Assembly (NCBI GenBank): GCA_026929865.2
Contig: CM049398.1
Span: 20,249,501-20,313,500, forward strand
From: Hyperoplus lanceolatus
Taxonomy: Eukaryota > Chordata > Actinopteri > Uranoscopiformes > Ammodytidae
Length of the DNA: 64,000 nt
Direction of reading: 5' to 3'
Each line of letters starts with the position of its first letter. Positions within the stretch are counted from its first letter, which is position 1. The position numbers and the translations under genes are program-made. Below the pieces are notes generated by a model, which did no database searches, was not told where the DNA came from, and worked only from the letters and a program-made list of their open reading frames with translations. Below, in pieces: positions 46,896 to 60,367 of the stretch.

Positions 46896-47427
46896 AAGGT
46901 GCTGTAAGCGGCATGGTTCTTTTAGCTAACTTCCTGTCAGTTACTACAGTTAGCAGTCCCCTCGCTCGTCCCTACCCACATTAATGCACTGCGGTCTTAA
47001 AGCAGCAAGTTATCTAGCATCATCTCAGATCCATAAGTGTGATAAAACATGATAAAAACCATAAAAACAAACAGACATTGGGAAGGATTTTTACCTGCTC
47101 CGCCATTGTAGGCGCATACAAAATCACCCATCTGTTGCTCTGGCGTGCACCGGCAGTGAGACCATGGAGTGTATATACTATATATGAGTGAGACGAGTGT
47201 CGGTTTGTAGTGTTCTCTCTTCTGATCGGATAAAAATTTCGGGATACTCCAATAAGTTTATTTGCCGATAACATGCAAAGCAGCTGACTGAGAGATCGGC
47301 TTTATGAAACGCGCACATTATGTAAGTGATCACTGTATGAATAAAGAGCGATTGTACACTTATATTAACATAAATAAACCCGCTTACTTAACCTTTTAAC
47401 ATAAATATTTTGCTCACTTCACCTTTA
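46896..47427. repeat. Possible TTAA-type MITE with 'AGGTG' ends
   Basis: TTAAAGGTGCTGTAAGC near 46893 and, inversely, TTAAAGGTGAAGTGAGC near 47427 look like degenerate ends. The interior shares GTCCCCTCGCTCGTCCCTAC and TTAATGCACTGCGGTCTTAA with the sequence that flanks the mariner-like MITE (45300-45333, 46783-46810), so the two are paralogous copies of one repeat. Confidence 0.4.
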
Positions 47428-47541
47428 ACTGTGTTTCACAGTCACAGTTAATCCAATTGATTGGTGCATTTCATTTGGTCGAGGCTTCCCATCACAATTC
47501 TCTTGTCTGTCTGTCTCCTTTCCTCCCTTCGATACCTCATT

Positions 47542-47543
<2 letters not shown>

Positions 47544-47622
<79 letters not shown>
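47544..47622. repeat. (TG)n microsatellite
   Basis: About 79 bases of uninterrupted TG. Confidence 0.95.
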
Positions 47623-47624
<2 letters not shown>

Positions 47625-49607
47625 AGTTAGCCTAAACATTGTCTCAGCGACCCTTATGACAGATTTCTCAAGATCCAATCAGTTCCCTAAGAGAGCTTGA
47701 GAGTGTAGGGTTAGATGGAAGGGCTTGGGACACTGAATTAACATTCATTACTTTGATCTTGTCTTCACTTCATTGGTTTGGGATAAGAAGTTGATCTGTC
47801 CCACAATGCCCTCTGTCTTGTTAGGGGAGATTTAATTTAGTGCCGACTACCCAAAGACAAGCCAAGTTCAGCTGTAATACATTACTGAAACAAAGGAAAA
47901 TGGAATAAGCTATGCACAGCATATTCTATCTTGCGAAATAACCATTGGTAGTTTTCACAACAGTATGGATACAGCTGGTACTAAAAAATACGCAAAATGA
48001 GTAAACCAAAGCAGTATACAGTACTTGTCCTTTTCATGATATTATCCAGCACAATTCTAACTAGTTCACTTATTGGACTAAATCTGTCTTGACATCTGAA
48101 TTACTTCTTCAAACCTGGAAGGTAAAGCCTTTCATAACATGAAATAAATTATATAATTTATGTCTGGGGTCAGGGCAAGTTCTATGTCCCTCATTCAAAT
48201 TGGGACGCTGTGTGGTTTAAGGCACTGTTGCATATTCCTCTGCTAAGAGGGGTTGTCAGCCCCTACTAACTCTGCTTGTCATCAGACTATTCACACACTG
48301 GTGTGTCTGGGTTCCACATTTGCATGTTTCACCTCAGCCACATGCTCAGTGTATAAACAGCTGATGGGCGGTTTGGATACTCTGTTATTGTTGTTGAGGG
48401 AAGAGACAAATAAAGCCATCCCTGCAAGGTAAGCATGAGCATACATTAGCATCACTTAAAGCTATTTAGATTTCCATGAGCTATTCAAAAATAGATGTAA
48501 AAACATGAAGGTCACATGGCACAGGAGGCTATACAGTACCTTGATTATTTCACTCTCTCATTTTAGAGCTGAGGAATATGCACAGTAAGCGACTAACGAG
48601 CCCAGGAAAGAGACTGCACACTGACAAAACACCTTTCATAACCTTAACAATTAGCTGGGGAATTATGAATCTGACCTGAGACCAGCCTCCTGGCATGTTC
48701 ACCTCGTTCTACCAACAGGGTTTCAAACACAGCGACGGAATTATTATAGAGTTAAAAGCTATGTAAAGGTAGAGGTAAAGGAGAATGACATCCCTTTCAG
48801 CAGGTTAAGTATTGGCTGCGCCATCCCCTGAAGAAACATTGTGTGCCCCATTTTTGAATCTGAATGAATTAACTCAGTTGTGTAAGGAGCAACACTGACG
48901 GTGTAAGGATATAATTCAAGTAGCAAGCACACTCAAATAGTTGTAAAGCGGAGTCTAACTTAGGTTGTTGTTTTCTTTTACATACATGTTTCAATTAAGA
49001 TTTTTGTAAAATATTGGGAGTACAATGACTACCTATAGCACTTTCTATGTTTGATATTATATTGGGCCCAAAAGCCAAACTTGCCTGTTTGTTATGCTTT
49101 GATGTTGTTTTGCATGCTGCTGTGTTGATGATGAAACGCTTTTTGTCCTACAGCTGTGAATTGAAATGTATATCCATGTCTTCAGAAGTAACACTGGCTT
49201 ATTTATGAGAAGGGATCAAATGAAATTGAAACATGACACCTTATTTAAAAAAAAAGATTAAAGGGATCTAAAGCAGAGCAATTCCATACAAAATAAAATT
49301 GATGCTGTATGTTCCCCTCTATATGAGATGGAATAGTTCAATATACTTTGATTAACCTAGATTACATTTTTGTTTTGCCAGCAGCTGTTTTGCTGCAGCT
49401 ACTGGGCGTTACTGCCAATTAGCATATTGCCTGTTTGTTTTCAGCTTATTGTTCACCTCTTTCATTTAGTTGTTCTAACAAGGACAACAACCTCCTATTA
49501 TAGGAGTCCACATTCATAAGCAAACACACACAAACGCATACTGTGTGTGCACCCCAGCAGTACGCACACAGATGCACAAGTTCACGTATGCACACATGAA
49601 CATGCAT

Positions 49608-49668
<61 letters not shown>
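49608..49668. repeat. (CA)n microsatellite
   Basis: About 61 bases of uninterrupted CA, flanked by CA-rich imperfect repeats (49520-49607, 49670-49730). Confidence 0.95.
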
Positions 49669-49674
<6 letters not shown>

Positions 49675-49918
49675 ATGTATCAGAGACAATGACACACAAA
49701 CAAGTGTGCACATACACAAATACACATCTGCAGAACTCCCTTATCCTTTTCATCGTTCTTCACTCGATTTTCCTCCCGACTGTGGAACCATTGGCAAACA
49801 TGTCTGTATGCTAGACACTGAATATTGTGGAAGGCTTTGTATTTTTTACTCTGTGTTTCTCTTGTTTGTTGTTGTTTGTAGTGATATGGATCCCCCTGGG
49901 TCTGAAATTAAGAATCAT

Positions 49919-50200
49919 TAGGGTCCGAGCACCGACTGGTGCGAAGCCCTATTGAAACCGCCAGGATTCTTCTTCTTCTTCTTCTTTATTATTTTTAGTA
50001 ATTTTTGGCACTTTTCACCCCCTTCCCGTTATGCAAAACTTGAAAAACTTTGCGTACCCATCAGACCTGCAAAGAATTGTAATGGATCTGTGGTTCAGGA
50101 TTTGATCTCAAAAACGGCACCCCCTATGGCCACAAACAGTTTTTCAGGAAATGCATGCTCAAAAATTGGGCTAGAAGCCTGAAATTTTAGGACAACAGAT
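49919..50200. repeat. Dispersed fish repeat starting TAGGGTCCGAGCACCGA
   Basis: TAGGGTCCGAGCACCGACTG, GAAACCGCCAGGATTCTTC and a CTT run are followed by AACTTTGCGTACCCATCAGA and GGCACCCCCTATGGCCAC. I recall this layout as a repeat of wide distribution in teleosts, but I cannot name its class, and its right end is unclear. Confidence 0.5.
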
Positions 50201-50412
50201 GTTAGTTTTATGAGTGTTTCTGCACTGCAAAGGAGTGGGTGAGTGGATGGTAGTGATGTTAGGTCCGACACGAAAGCCCGAAGCCTGTCGTGCAAAGGGG
50301 GCGTGTCCAGATTAAGTCTGTCTCGAGGCCTGTATCGTTTGTCACAGTACCACGTAACTAAAGACAAACGAAGCCCCGTTTTCTGAAATCATGCGACTGC
50401 CTCACTTTATAT

Positions 50413-51077
50413 TAGGGCTGTGTCAAAAAATCGAAATATCGATATATCGCGATACTTAGTTTCCCGATATCAGTATCGATTTTTATATCAAAATATCGAT
50501 TTTTTTTTATTAATTTTTTTATGATTTTCTTTTTTTTTTTTTTTTTTTGCTTTTCAAGGCTTTATTGACAGTGCAGAGATACAGATATGAAGTGGGGCAG
50601 AGAGGGAATGAAACAACCATGGGTCAGATTCAAACCCATGTCTGCTGTCAGGCCTGAGCCTCTATGATACTGACTATTGAAGTTAGATCAGTTTTGTTTA
50701 TAAAAATACTTAAGATTCACTGTGTCACAAAAGCACACTGATGTGTTTTCATTTTCATTGTGTCCTGTACAGTTAGTACAAGAGTGAATTGGATTTGTTA
50801 TTTTGATGTTATGGCAGCTGCAGCAGTGATCATTTGCCAAAACCAAAAAAAGGAAGAAAAATAGTAAAGGAAGTTGTGAATGAAATAGTTTTGACTTCAT
50901 TTGTCTGTGCAACTATCAATATATTGTGCTGTTATGTTTGACAAGGCAACTTGTTTATGGAATATCGCAATATATCGTGATATATCAAGATACGCAATAT
51001 ATCGTGATATATCGTATCGTGACCAGTGTATCGTGATACGTATCGTATCGCGAAGTCCTTGACGATACCCAGCCCTA
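50413..51077. mobile_element. hAT MITE, family 2 (ATCG-rich)
   Basis: It begins TAGGGCTGTGTCAAAAAATC and ends CTTGACGATACCCAGCCCTA. CTTTATAT flanks both sides (50405-50412, 51078-51085), a perfect 8-bp duplication. Both subterminal regions are rich in ATATCG words. A minus-strand SINE lies inside. Confidence 0.88.
50529..50675 (-). mobile_element. SINE fragment inside the hAT MITE
   Basis: Read leftward: a B box (GGGTTTGAATCT, 50637-50626), then CTCTCTGCCCCACTTC and CTGCACTGTCAATAAAGC, and an A-tail (the T-run 50529-50548). The tail matches the SINE at 40250. The A box side is weak, so it is truncated or diverged at the 5' end. Confidence 0.75.
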
Positions 51078-51848
51078 CTTTATATACTATCTATGCCCAC
51101 TACGTGAAATAAGAGAGCCACTCCCGTAACCTACCAGCAGATTTCAGTATTCCTAAATGAGCTGTTAAATGGGGCTTTGTTGATCAGACTTTTTGGTGAA
51201 GCATTTGGCCAGAAAGATTCAACACATTCACGGGGCCTCATCTCACCACCACTAGTGGATGGATGTCTGAAGCACAAAGTATTAAAGCAAATAGGAGTCT
51301 TCATCGGATATTACATACTATCTATAAATGATCAATTTAAGGGTGGACAGTTTCCTTAATTGATACAAAAGTGTATTCTGCCCCTTGAGGCAACAATTAC
51401 CTTTAGTTTTCAATAGACAGACAGTGAATACCCATGTGTGCTCTCTTCATCCCAGCGTGGTAAAAAAAACATAATACATGACTTGGTGTCGTTCAAAACA
51501 TGCAGCTTTTTTTACATGCAATCTCTTGTGGACAGGAGAAACCAAAGAAGTGAGGTTGTGAGTTTTAGCAGTGTTACTATATCACTCTATGTACTGCAAT
51601 ATAACTTTGCCCTATTGAGCAAGTGCACGTAATGGCAATTTTCTGAAACTCCAGCTGAAGCCTGTGTAAAATTAGATAAAAACATAATATTAATGCATAC
51701 TATTATTTGCAAAAGTAGCTTATTTGGTATGTAAGCACGTCAATGTTCCTTTAGTATGCACTGGAGCAGGAGGACAGGGCAGATGGAGAGAATGATGGCT
51801 GGGATTAAACGAGAGGCATTAATAAGCAAGTGTGTGTGCGTGCATGCA

Positions 51849-51854
<6 letters not shown>

Positions 51855-51912
<58 letters not shown>
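51855..51912. repeat. (TG)n microsatellite
   Basis: About 58 bases of uninterrupted TG. Confidence 0.95.
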
Positions 51913-51916
<4 letters not shown>

Positions 51917-53561
51917 CGTGTGTGCGCACACCATGTGAATGTGAAGAGGCCTTACTGAAGAGAGTTTAAGTGCCTGTTGACTTAATGTGTTTCAAGTCTC
52001 AGTTAGAAAGACATTACATGTTTGTTTTTTTTACAGCTGCCTCTAAATAATAACAGCTGTATTATAAGACTCACACACAAAAAATCTGCAGAGCAAAATT
52101 GTTCTAATTCAGGCTGTAGTGGCAAAATCCATAATCACACAATGCAAATGCAAGTTATTCTGACTGGCCAATTACTTGAACTAGATTACTTCACTATCCA
52201 GAATTCCTCATACACTAATTAGTCGACCATCAGATACAAAACTACATGCAAGGCTATAGGGGTTTGTGATTTACATAATTGAACCACTTCACCAAATCGG
52301 TCTGGTTAAGTCTAACTTAGCCCTACCTTATATTTATTATATTAATATTTATAGAAATCTTTGTCTGCTTAGGGGTTGGCACATGAAGCGGCGCACTGTA
52401 GCATAAGAGTTCAGTTGAAGTTTTGTTTCCGGGCAGCAGCCAAATGTCGGTCCAATAGACATTGTTCTTCTGGCATGGATGTGGTTTCCTGAGGGGTGTA
52501 TTGGGCTCTTTAGCTGCTAAATTGTTCCTCTGTGTTCACCAGCTAGTGGCTAAACACCTGCCTGCAGTAAGGCTGGAAAGACCCCAGTTTTGTTGACATG
52601 TAGGTATCGATTAGTGCAGCTTCCACAGAGCGTTCCCATTTCCCCATCTTTCAAACTCCATCCCTCTTTCTCCTGCTGTTGCTGTAGTGCTGTTATAAAA
52701 AAATGTCAGGAATAAACCTGCACTGGTCTCCATTAATACACTGTCAAGAGGGTTCAGATAGCCACTTTGAAAGCCCAAAAAAACAAATCCAGGGCCAGGA
52801 GTCAACAGAACTTTGCATGGCAGTGACTGCACCCACTGCTCAAACTACTCTGGGAACAACATAAATAATGCAAGACACCTAACACTGATGTTTTTAATTA
52901 CACATGGTGTTTTATCATATTCTATATTCATACCGCCTACTGTTCCTATCATTCTTCTTCCCCTTTAAATGTGATACATTAGCAGGGAAGGACTTGCGGT
53001 TGTAAGCAAGGGACTTACCCAACGGATTCCTACTCTGTCTCTTCTTGGATAGTTGCTTTGTGCTGGTGTGAAAAAAAAAGGAGGGAAGGAAGGGAAGGTG
53101 AGGGGAAGGCCCTCAGGAAGAACACAGCAGCATGTCATGGAGCTCATGTGAGAGACAGGAGACACGAGAACATGGCAGCAGTGGATCAGAAGACAGTGTG
53201 TGAGAGTAAGAAGAGCCAGAGGGAGGGTGAGGAACTAAACTTGTGCTACATACTGCATATAACAAAGGGAAAATCTGTGTTGCCGTGAATTTAAAGAGCA
53301 ACAGATGGATGACCATCCGAAGACAGGGATGTGCTCCACATCAGGAAAATAGGAGCCCAGTGTCTCCCCTACAAAGAAAAGAGTAACGGCATAGGAAATA
53401 ACACAGTATACTGTATCGGAGTGTTTTCTAACTTCTCTCTCACGCTACCTCTTTATTTTTATTTTTCCTTATGTTTTAATAAAAACTCTTTTTCACCACT
53501 TGGCTTTCTTTCGGCCTCTCTCAGAGTTCACTGATTTTAGCCTCATGCTTATTCATTCTCC

Positions 53562-53563
<2 letters not shown>

Positions 53564-53623
<60 letters not shown>
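53564..53623. repeat. (CA)n microsatellite
   Basis: About 60 bases of uninterrupted CA. Confidence 0.95.
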
Positions 53624-53624
<1 letters not shown>

Positions 53625-54866
53625 GCAGGGCAGGGCAGTGAAGCAGATGCAGCCGACGTTCTGCACCAGCGAAGCATAACAGTGCAGTTAGCCTGCTTGG
53701 CATGAAACAGAACGCCTCAGCATGGAACACAAGCAGAGCACAGCAGGGCTGGGCGCTCCGAGCAGCAGCAGGGGCATTTCACATACAGTACCTACCACGT
53801 CCAGACCTCAAGTCCAGCGTACCACCTGTTGCTGTATACATTGTTACCTCTCTCTTTCGCATATACACACCAGTTTTGCCTTCAAGTCGTTGCTGAAAAC
53901 TACCCCTCCCAGCTGGGTGTAAAAGAAAAGGATTAAAAAGAAGAACCGCGGAAAAAAGAAAAAAAATCCACTTCACTTTAAATATTAATATGATATATTT
54001 AGGCAATGTCCGCTGGTTAGTCTCAAGACAACATGTATTTAGTTAAGATTTGATCCTGCTAAATCAAGATTGATTATGCTATACATCAGCTTTAAAGCTT
54101 ATCAGCAATCCAATACAAGCATTAAGCTCAAAAAAGAAAAAGCATTAAGCTCAAAGCATTGCCAAGCATAAGTGCAGCCTCACATAGTGCTACACAGATA
54201 GTGTGGCTGACTGTTGGCTGTTTTACTGCAAATTGGCCTTGACAATGACTATTAAAATAGGTTTTAATTATTTAAACATTTTTATGCTCATCTTGTTCAG
54301 GGTCATGATGAGGATGGACATCCAGCATGCACTGGGCGAGAGGCAGGGCACATCCTGAACAGTCTTGATGTGCCACTATGTCATAGGCTAACTAACATAC
54401 ATGACATGTACACACCTCACATTTACACCAGCAGGCCAATGACAGTTTCTTTTTTGTGTGACCTGTATGTCTTTAGATTGTGGCAAAAACAGAGGACCAA
54501 CAAATTAGAACAGCCTGCCTTATTTTTCATGTTGTCTTTGCTGTGCTAATCTGACATGTGCAGTGCAGTGACTGGCTATCCCACGCTATACCAAAGCCAA
54601 GCTGTAAATGTTTCATGTAAGGGCCAAATGGCCCACTGATCTGTGCTGTTTGGCCTATTCTAGGGTCAAGCAGACCAATGTCCTATGCCATACCTCGCTG
54701 TGATTTACTGCGCTATGGTCTTTCAAGCTGTGCAGTAATGTGATTTTTCAATGTAGCGCTGTGCCATACCTTTGCTGTGCTGTGCTGCCATCTCATTCTC
54801 TCCGAGAGAGCTGAGGACGCTGGCATTGCCGCAGTGCTCTGCTGAGCTCGCTTCAGTGATCATAAC

Positions 54867-55549
54867 TATAAAAGCCTTTAATGAGCAGTCTGGAGCCAAG
54901 CCACAACCATTTTAGAGTCCTGAAAACTGTTTAACAGCAACTCTGACTCAGTGAACCATCTACAGCGTTGAAAATTCAGTCGGAGGCAAAGTGCTGAGAA
55001 CGTTGTATAACAGCATTTTGTTGTCAGGAAAGGTAAGAACTGTGCCCAACTGTGCCACCTTCCCTGTTGAAAATGTGGAACAAAAGCAATAATTTAAAAA
55101 AAAAATACCCCAATTCCAGGTATCTACAAGGATTCAATAAGAAGCAGGGCGCTGCTGGGGCAAACATTATCATCATACTAATGCATTTTTTCTGTTTTAC
55201 GTCTTTGCTTTAGGTGCCGCTCAGAACGATGGGACACATCCACCCTCTGTTTTCGCCCTACGGTCACATCAGAGGGACATGCATGTTCAAGCCCCAATTT
55301 CTTTCACAGGGAGATGCCCTTTTTATTTTAATTTTTGCCCATGTCCCTTATAGAGTCTGTGCACACCACTGTATCTCTCCACATATCCATCATTCGCATT
55401 GCTCAAATGCACTTTTTAAAAATTCTCTAGAGAAACTGATTGGGTCCAGTCATGTTTCAATAAATGGATGGATTTATTTGGGCTCTTTTCTCCTACTAAT
55501 GGATTTGAGAAAGGCAGCAGATTGCTGGTACGTTTTTACTGAATCATAA
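54867..55549 (+). other. Candidate host promoter and two exons, weak
   Basis: A TATA box (TATAAAAG, 54867-54874) is followed about 160 bases later by a strong splice donor (AAG|GTAAG, GT at 55033), and 181 bases on by a good acceptor (TTTGCTTTAG|G, AG ending 55213) with a pyrimidine-rich tract. An ATG at 55229 just after the acceptor opens a 106-codon frame to 55549 beginning MGHIHPLFSPYGHIRG. I do not recognise the protein. Each signal is common by chance, and the frame has no known domain, so this is only a hypothesis. Confidence 0.25.
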
Positions 55550-56307
55550 TTTTCTAATTTGGTAAGAAACACATCTGCTTCAAATTAACGAGACTGATTG
55601 AATCAGGCACACACATGCATGTGCAGATTGACTCACAGACGCTCACACACTCACACAATTATCAGTTGAGAAAGCCTCTGGTTGCAGACACAAAAGTGTA
55701 TTTTCTCTTGTTGCTGTGTCTGTGGCTTCCATTATGATTATACCAATGCATGATGTTGTGTGTGTGTTTTACTCTCTGTAGTAGCTCCACCATGACAGTT
55801 TATGGGTAACATGGAAAGACAATTATAAAGTTAGCTGCAGACACGGGCGGCTTTGGGAATGAGAAATATATAAAGGAATTGATATCAGAACGTCATTTTT
55901 GGCAGTACCGCTAATTTGCATCACCTCAAAAGCATCTTAAATCTTTTCTAACGAGCCACACTGCTTCCCAGGGAGTTGGAATTCTGTGTGGCATTGGATT
56001 AAAAGGCAATTATAGTTGGCCTTTAAGTATTTTACTCATTAAGGAATATTGTATTGTTGCATCCAGAGCAGGCTAACTAAAAAATAAATTGGCTAAAATG
56101 CTGCTATAACTTTTTGCCTGTTACACTGTGGATTTTGGTATTTGCCCTCTCACTTCCTTAAAGTCACTACTACACTTCATTAGTGGAGTTTCATATACCC
56201 ACCTTCTAAATAAGTACTCATATCAGTTCTGAAACTCTTTCTTTATCTCGCGTTGTCATGTTGTTTTCTAATCTGAAACACATATACCAAGACTCCCCAC
56301 CCCAAAC

Positions 56308-56308
<1 letters not shown>

Positions 56309-56374
<66 letters not shown>
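56309..56374. repeat. (CA)n microsatellite
   Basis: About 66 bases of uninterrupted CA. Confidence 0.95.
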
Positions 56375-56380
<6 letters not shown>

Positions 56381-59300
56381 TTACACACACACACAGGGTT
56401 TTGTTTGCTAGCTGAGTATCTAATCTGGACACAAACACTCTGGACAGAACATCTTTATGCACACCTTGTTATCTGGGTGAGTGCTTTTTCAGCCTTGCCT
56501 CAGCACATCGTCTTTCACACAGTAGATATATACCTGTTACTGACACACACACACACATACCCGCGCAGGTTATCGGGCTGAGTGCTTTACGCCAACACCC
56601 AAGATAAAATCAAAGGAGACTTTTATTATTTACACCCAAGCACACATTAGTTATATCAGGGAATCACCACACGCTTACTGTGTTACATTTTCTTATTTTT
56701 TCTCTCTCTTTATTGTCTCTCCATGATACCATGTCATATTCTCTTTGTTTTATCTACAGTGAACCAAAGTAATTTACAGAAATGGTTTGCGATGTATTAT
56801 ACAAGCTGTATCTGCACTTTATAATGTAATTTAGTGGTAACATGTCAGACTTTAATTAAAAGTAGACAGAACATGATGATGATTATTCTTATTTTTTGAC
56901 TCAAACTGTATACTTGTTTTTGTGTTGTATTGGAGTTGTATCCCTCCACATTCTCTGGTATTATACTATATGTTCAGGTGTCCATGAATTGAATGCAGGG
57001 TTAGAACATGCTCCTGCTTATGTTTATGCAGAAAAAGTTATGCTGGATTTCTTCCTGGCAACATAAATCCATTCAACAGCAGTATGTTTGTAAAATAAGA
57101 ATACAATCTAGATATGAAGTAAAAAAAAAAAAAAACATATTTCTAGCACATTATATCAATTATATTCCTACACAGCATGTCTTTGTCATTTTGGATTTCA
57201 AACAGCTTCTCTATTAAGGTATGCATACTTCATATAGCTTTTACAAAAGTAACATGAGATGACAATACACTGCTCCCTCACGGCCACCGCATACAGACAA
57301 AACAATAACCTGAGCCTGATGTCCTTGCTTCAAATACAGAGTATGGGAACATTTACACAGTGACCTGCATTTGGTTGAGAGCACAGTGACATGCATGCTG
57401 AACGACCTCAAGAGTTAAGAACACATTACGAAAACTTGTATTGTGTCTCTCTCTCTCCGCCTCTCTGATGTTCTCTCTCTACCTGTCACTCAGTTGTGCT
57501 CTCTCCATTGATTTTTCCTCTCATCCTTATCTACTTCCCATCACCCTTCCCCTGCCTGTGCCCCACAGACAAAGACATTCACCAACTCTCTATCTCCATC
57601 TCTCCTGTCCTCTACTCACTCATCTCCTTCAGTCTATCGCTACATCCAACTCACCCCTCCATCCACAAGCTCTCTCCTGTTCAAGCTTAAATGTACAAGC
57701 TTACATGTAACACTAGTCATCTGGAGTGTTCCACATTATACTGTACATTGATAATACTACAACTGTAGTTTGCTCTACTTTGCTGTAAAAACCAATCTCT
57801 CTCTCTCTCTCTCTGCTCCACCCTTCTGTCTAATTTCAGGAAGTAATGGATGACCATGTTATGATGGTGTCAGGGTCTCTACCTCTCTGTCTGTCACTGC
57901 ACTCCTCCCCCATCTCCCTCTCTACATCAGTGTGGTGATAGAGGGCCATGATATGGCAGTATATCTCTCCCTTTCTCTATGTTACTCAATGTTGTTCTGT
58001 CCCTCCCTCTCTCCCTGTTAGGCCCCCCTACTAATAGATGGCCATGGTGGGGTGGATGTGTCGGAAGATGCATTCATTTTGGCTCCATTAACTGTAACGT
58101 TGCCATTCTGAAGGACAATGCTATAACATCTCAGTCTTGCTTTCTCCCACTTTGATTTTCTAATCGACATAACAATGTACCCTTAGGGCTGGTATTGCTT
58201 TTTACAACATTATATTTTCAATTCCTTCATTTTTGTATGTTGCTTGCTACTTTAACAATCTATAACACATACCAATTAAAAGATAAATTGCATCATTTCA
58301 CTTACTGTATTACTCAACAACAGAAGTAATTAGATACAGTCCTGGTTAAACCCATCCCATCTGACCCTGACTCATTCGATCCTCTCAGTGTATACACATG
58401 ATGTATTCAGGTACACTTCTGCAGTGTAGGTCACCTAGATTTTTAAGGAGCACGAAATACGCATTGATGCATAAAATGCGTTTTGGGTTGTGGTGTGATA
58501 CAGCTGTGTTAGCCAGGCAACTGCTGATGAGATAACCAAGTCGGACAATGCAGCTGAAATGCCTCCTCTGTAGGCACTCCCATTCATCTCCAGGTGAAAC
58601 ACAACAGATCAGCTGAGTGTAAAAAAATGTCAAAGTAATAGTATGGCTGGGATAACCCTATGTGTTACTATAAAAAGTAGGCAGAATTATGTTACACAGT
58701 AATGCGTTTATGATCAGCACTGTCCAAATAAAAAACATACTGTACCTTAACCATAAAGTTAATATTTATATTCCCCATTCCAGGTTTCAAGCAAGAGCTT
58801 CTATCCTTAATGACTCCAATACCCTCAAGCACAAACCTCCCTGAAACCATGTGAGAGCGAATTCCATTGTGTGATGTGTGGTGGTTCTCCTTTGGGTGGC
58901 GTGCGGTTTCACCTTAATTTCGCACTCTCAAACAGCTCGGGGAGAGGGCTCGATGAAGTGGTAGGTCAATCCAATATATTTTTTATTTCTTTACATACTG
59001 GCATGGTGCTTAAAACGTGAGAGTTGATGGGTTCTTGTCTAAGTCATTGTTTGCTCTGTTTCGCTGATATGGGACACAGATTATTGCTTTGGGCAAGATG
59101 TCAATATGGTGAAGAGCTTGTAAAAAGAAAAGAGAAGAAAAACATTCTGACTATATCATCCATCAGCACAGTCTTAAAATAGAAGACACCTTTCAATAGG
59201 CTTGATTTTATTCCAAAAAATCATTCCTGTGAGACAATACATCTCCCAGTGTTGCCATGGCTCACTGACTGGTAGCAGTGGTCTAACTAACATTTATATC

Positions 59301-59462
59301 ATAACTATAAACAGTTTTATGAAGACTAAGAAATTGGCTTTTGCGCCAAGAAATAAGCTACTTTAGTCCAAGTATTTGTCTTTCTCTTTTAACTAAAGTA
59401 ACCCTAATTTCAACTCCAATCTGCATGTTGTAAAAGGAAAGTGTCACACGAAGCGTCTTAAT

Positions 59463-60251
59463 TAGGGCTGTCAAATTAACCCGTTATTTTGATTAATTAA
59501 TCCCAGAAAAATTAACGCGATTAAAAGAAATAACGCAGATTGATCGCACTTCTATAATGCCCTTTGACCCGGTGCAAATGTGGTGCGCAGATGCACCTGT
59601 AGCTTGCAGACACAGCCCGCACGGGTAAAAGGGAGAAAAGTAATGAGAGAAGCAGGGGAAAGGGGCCGAGGGCTCTATGGGTGGTTTATGGGATGCTTCG
59701 GGCAAATAAGCAGGAAGGTAGGAAGACATTTTACTTTATTCTCCGCAGTGTCTGTGAATTATTGATTTAGTGGGTGCAACTATGTAGGTTCAAAACAGTA
59801 TCTCTCAATCTTCTTCCATGTGTCTCAATTTTGTTTGCTAGCTGTCTCGTCTCCCGCATAAACGGACACCCGCCCCGTGTGTGTGTATGTGTGTGTGTCA
59901 ATATTTTTGCCTATGAGTACGACGATGGTGAATGAATCGGCATAGGCTATGCGCATCTGTGGCAGTGCAGCGCTGTCTGTTGTGGGAGATGGAAAGTCGT
60001 CATTTAGTCTGCCTGTTTTTTTGAGAAAATTTGGCGCTAGTTCCTAATTTTATTTCATGTAAAAACCTGGCTGAGGGAAGGAGACAGAAGTTATGAGAGA
60101 CGGAGAGCGAGAGAGAGAGAGAGAAAGAGAAACAAACTGTAGTAGGCTATACAGCTGTTTATAAACAGATATAAAAGTGTCATAAAAGTATGCGATTAAT
60201 TTAGATTAATTAATCACAGAGCCTGTAATTAATTAGATTAACACAGCCCTA
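59463..60251. mobile_element. hAT MITE, family 1 copy B (inverted)
   Basis: It begins TAGGGCTGTCAAATTAACCC and ends GATTAACACAGCCCTA. GTCTTAAT flanks both sides (59455-59462, 60252-60259), a perfect 8-bp duplication. Its interior is the reverse complement of 40444-41164, sharing words such as TAATGCCCTTTGACCCGG and TTAATTAATCACAGAGCCTG. Confidence 0.9.
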
Positions 60252-60367
60252 GTCTTAATATATCCATAGCAGATAATAAAGATTAGTGTGTACTTCAGCA
60301 GTCAAAAGGCTTCTGCTCCAGTGTTCCTCCCCAATCCTCCATGTGAACTGAGCTTGAAAGCCTCTTA

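Larger units (their letters stand above)
47428..49918. other. Unassigned unique sequence
   Basis: Contains a pure TG run (47544-47622) and a CA run (49608-49668). No gene or element is recognised. Confidence 0.5.
51086..59454. other. Unique sequence with microsatellites
   Basis: TG at 51855-51912, CA at 53564-53623 and 56309-56374, and CT-rich tracts at 57440-57700 and 57781-57830. No complete gene was found. A possible first exon, intron and second exon at 54867-55549 are listed separately. Confidence 0.5.

Noticed and set aside
48330..48440. TATAAA-like word and GGTAAG as a promoter-exon pair
   Set aside because: No downstream acceptor with an open frame was found; each word is expected often by chance.
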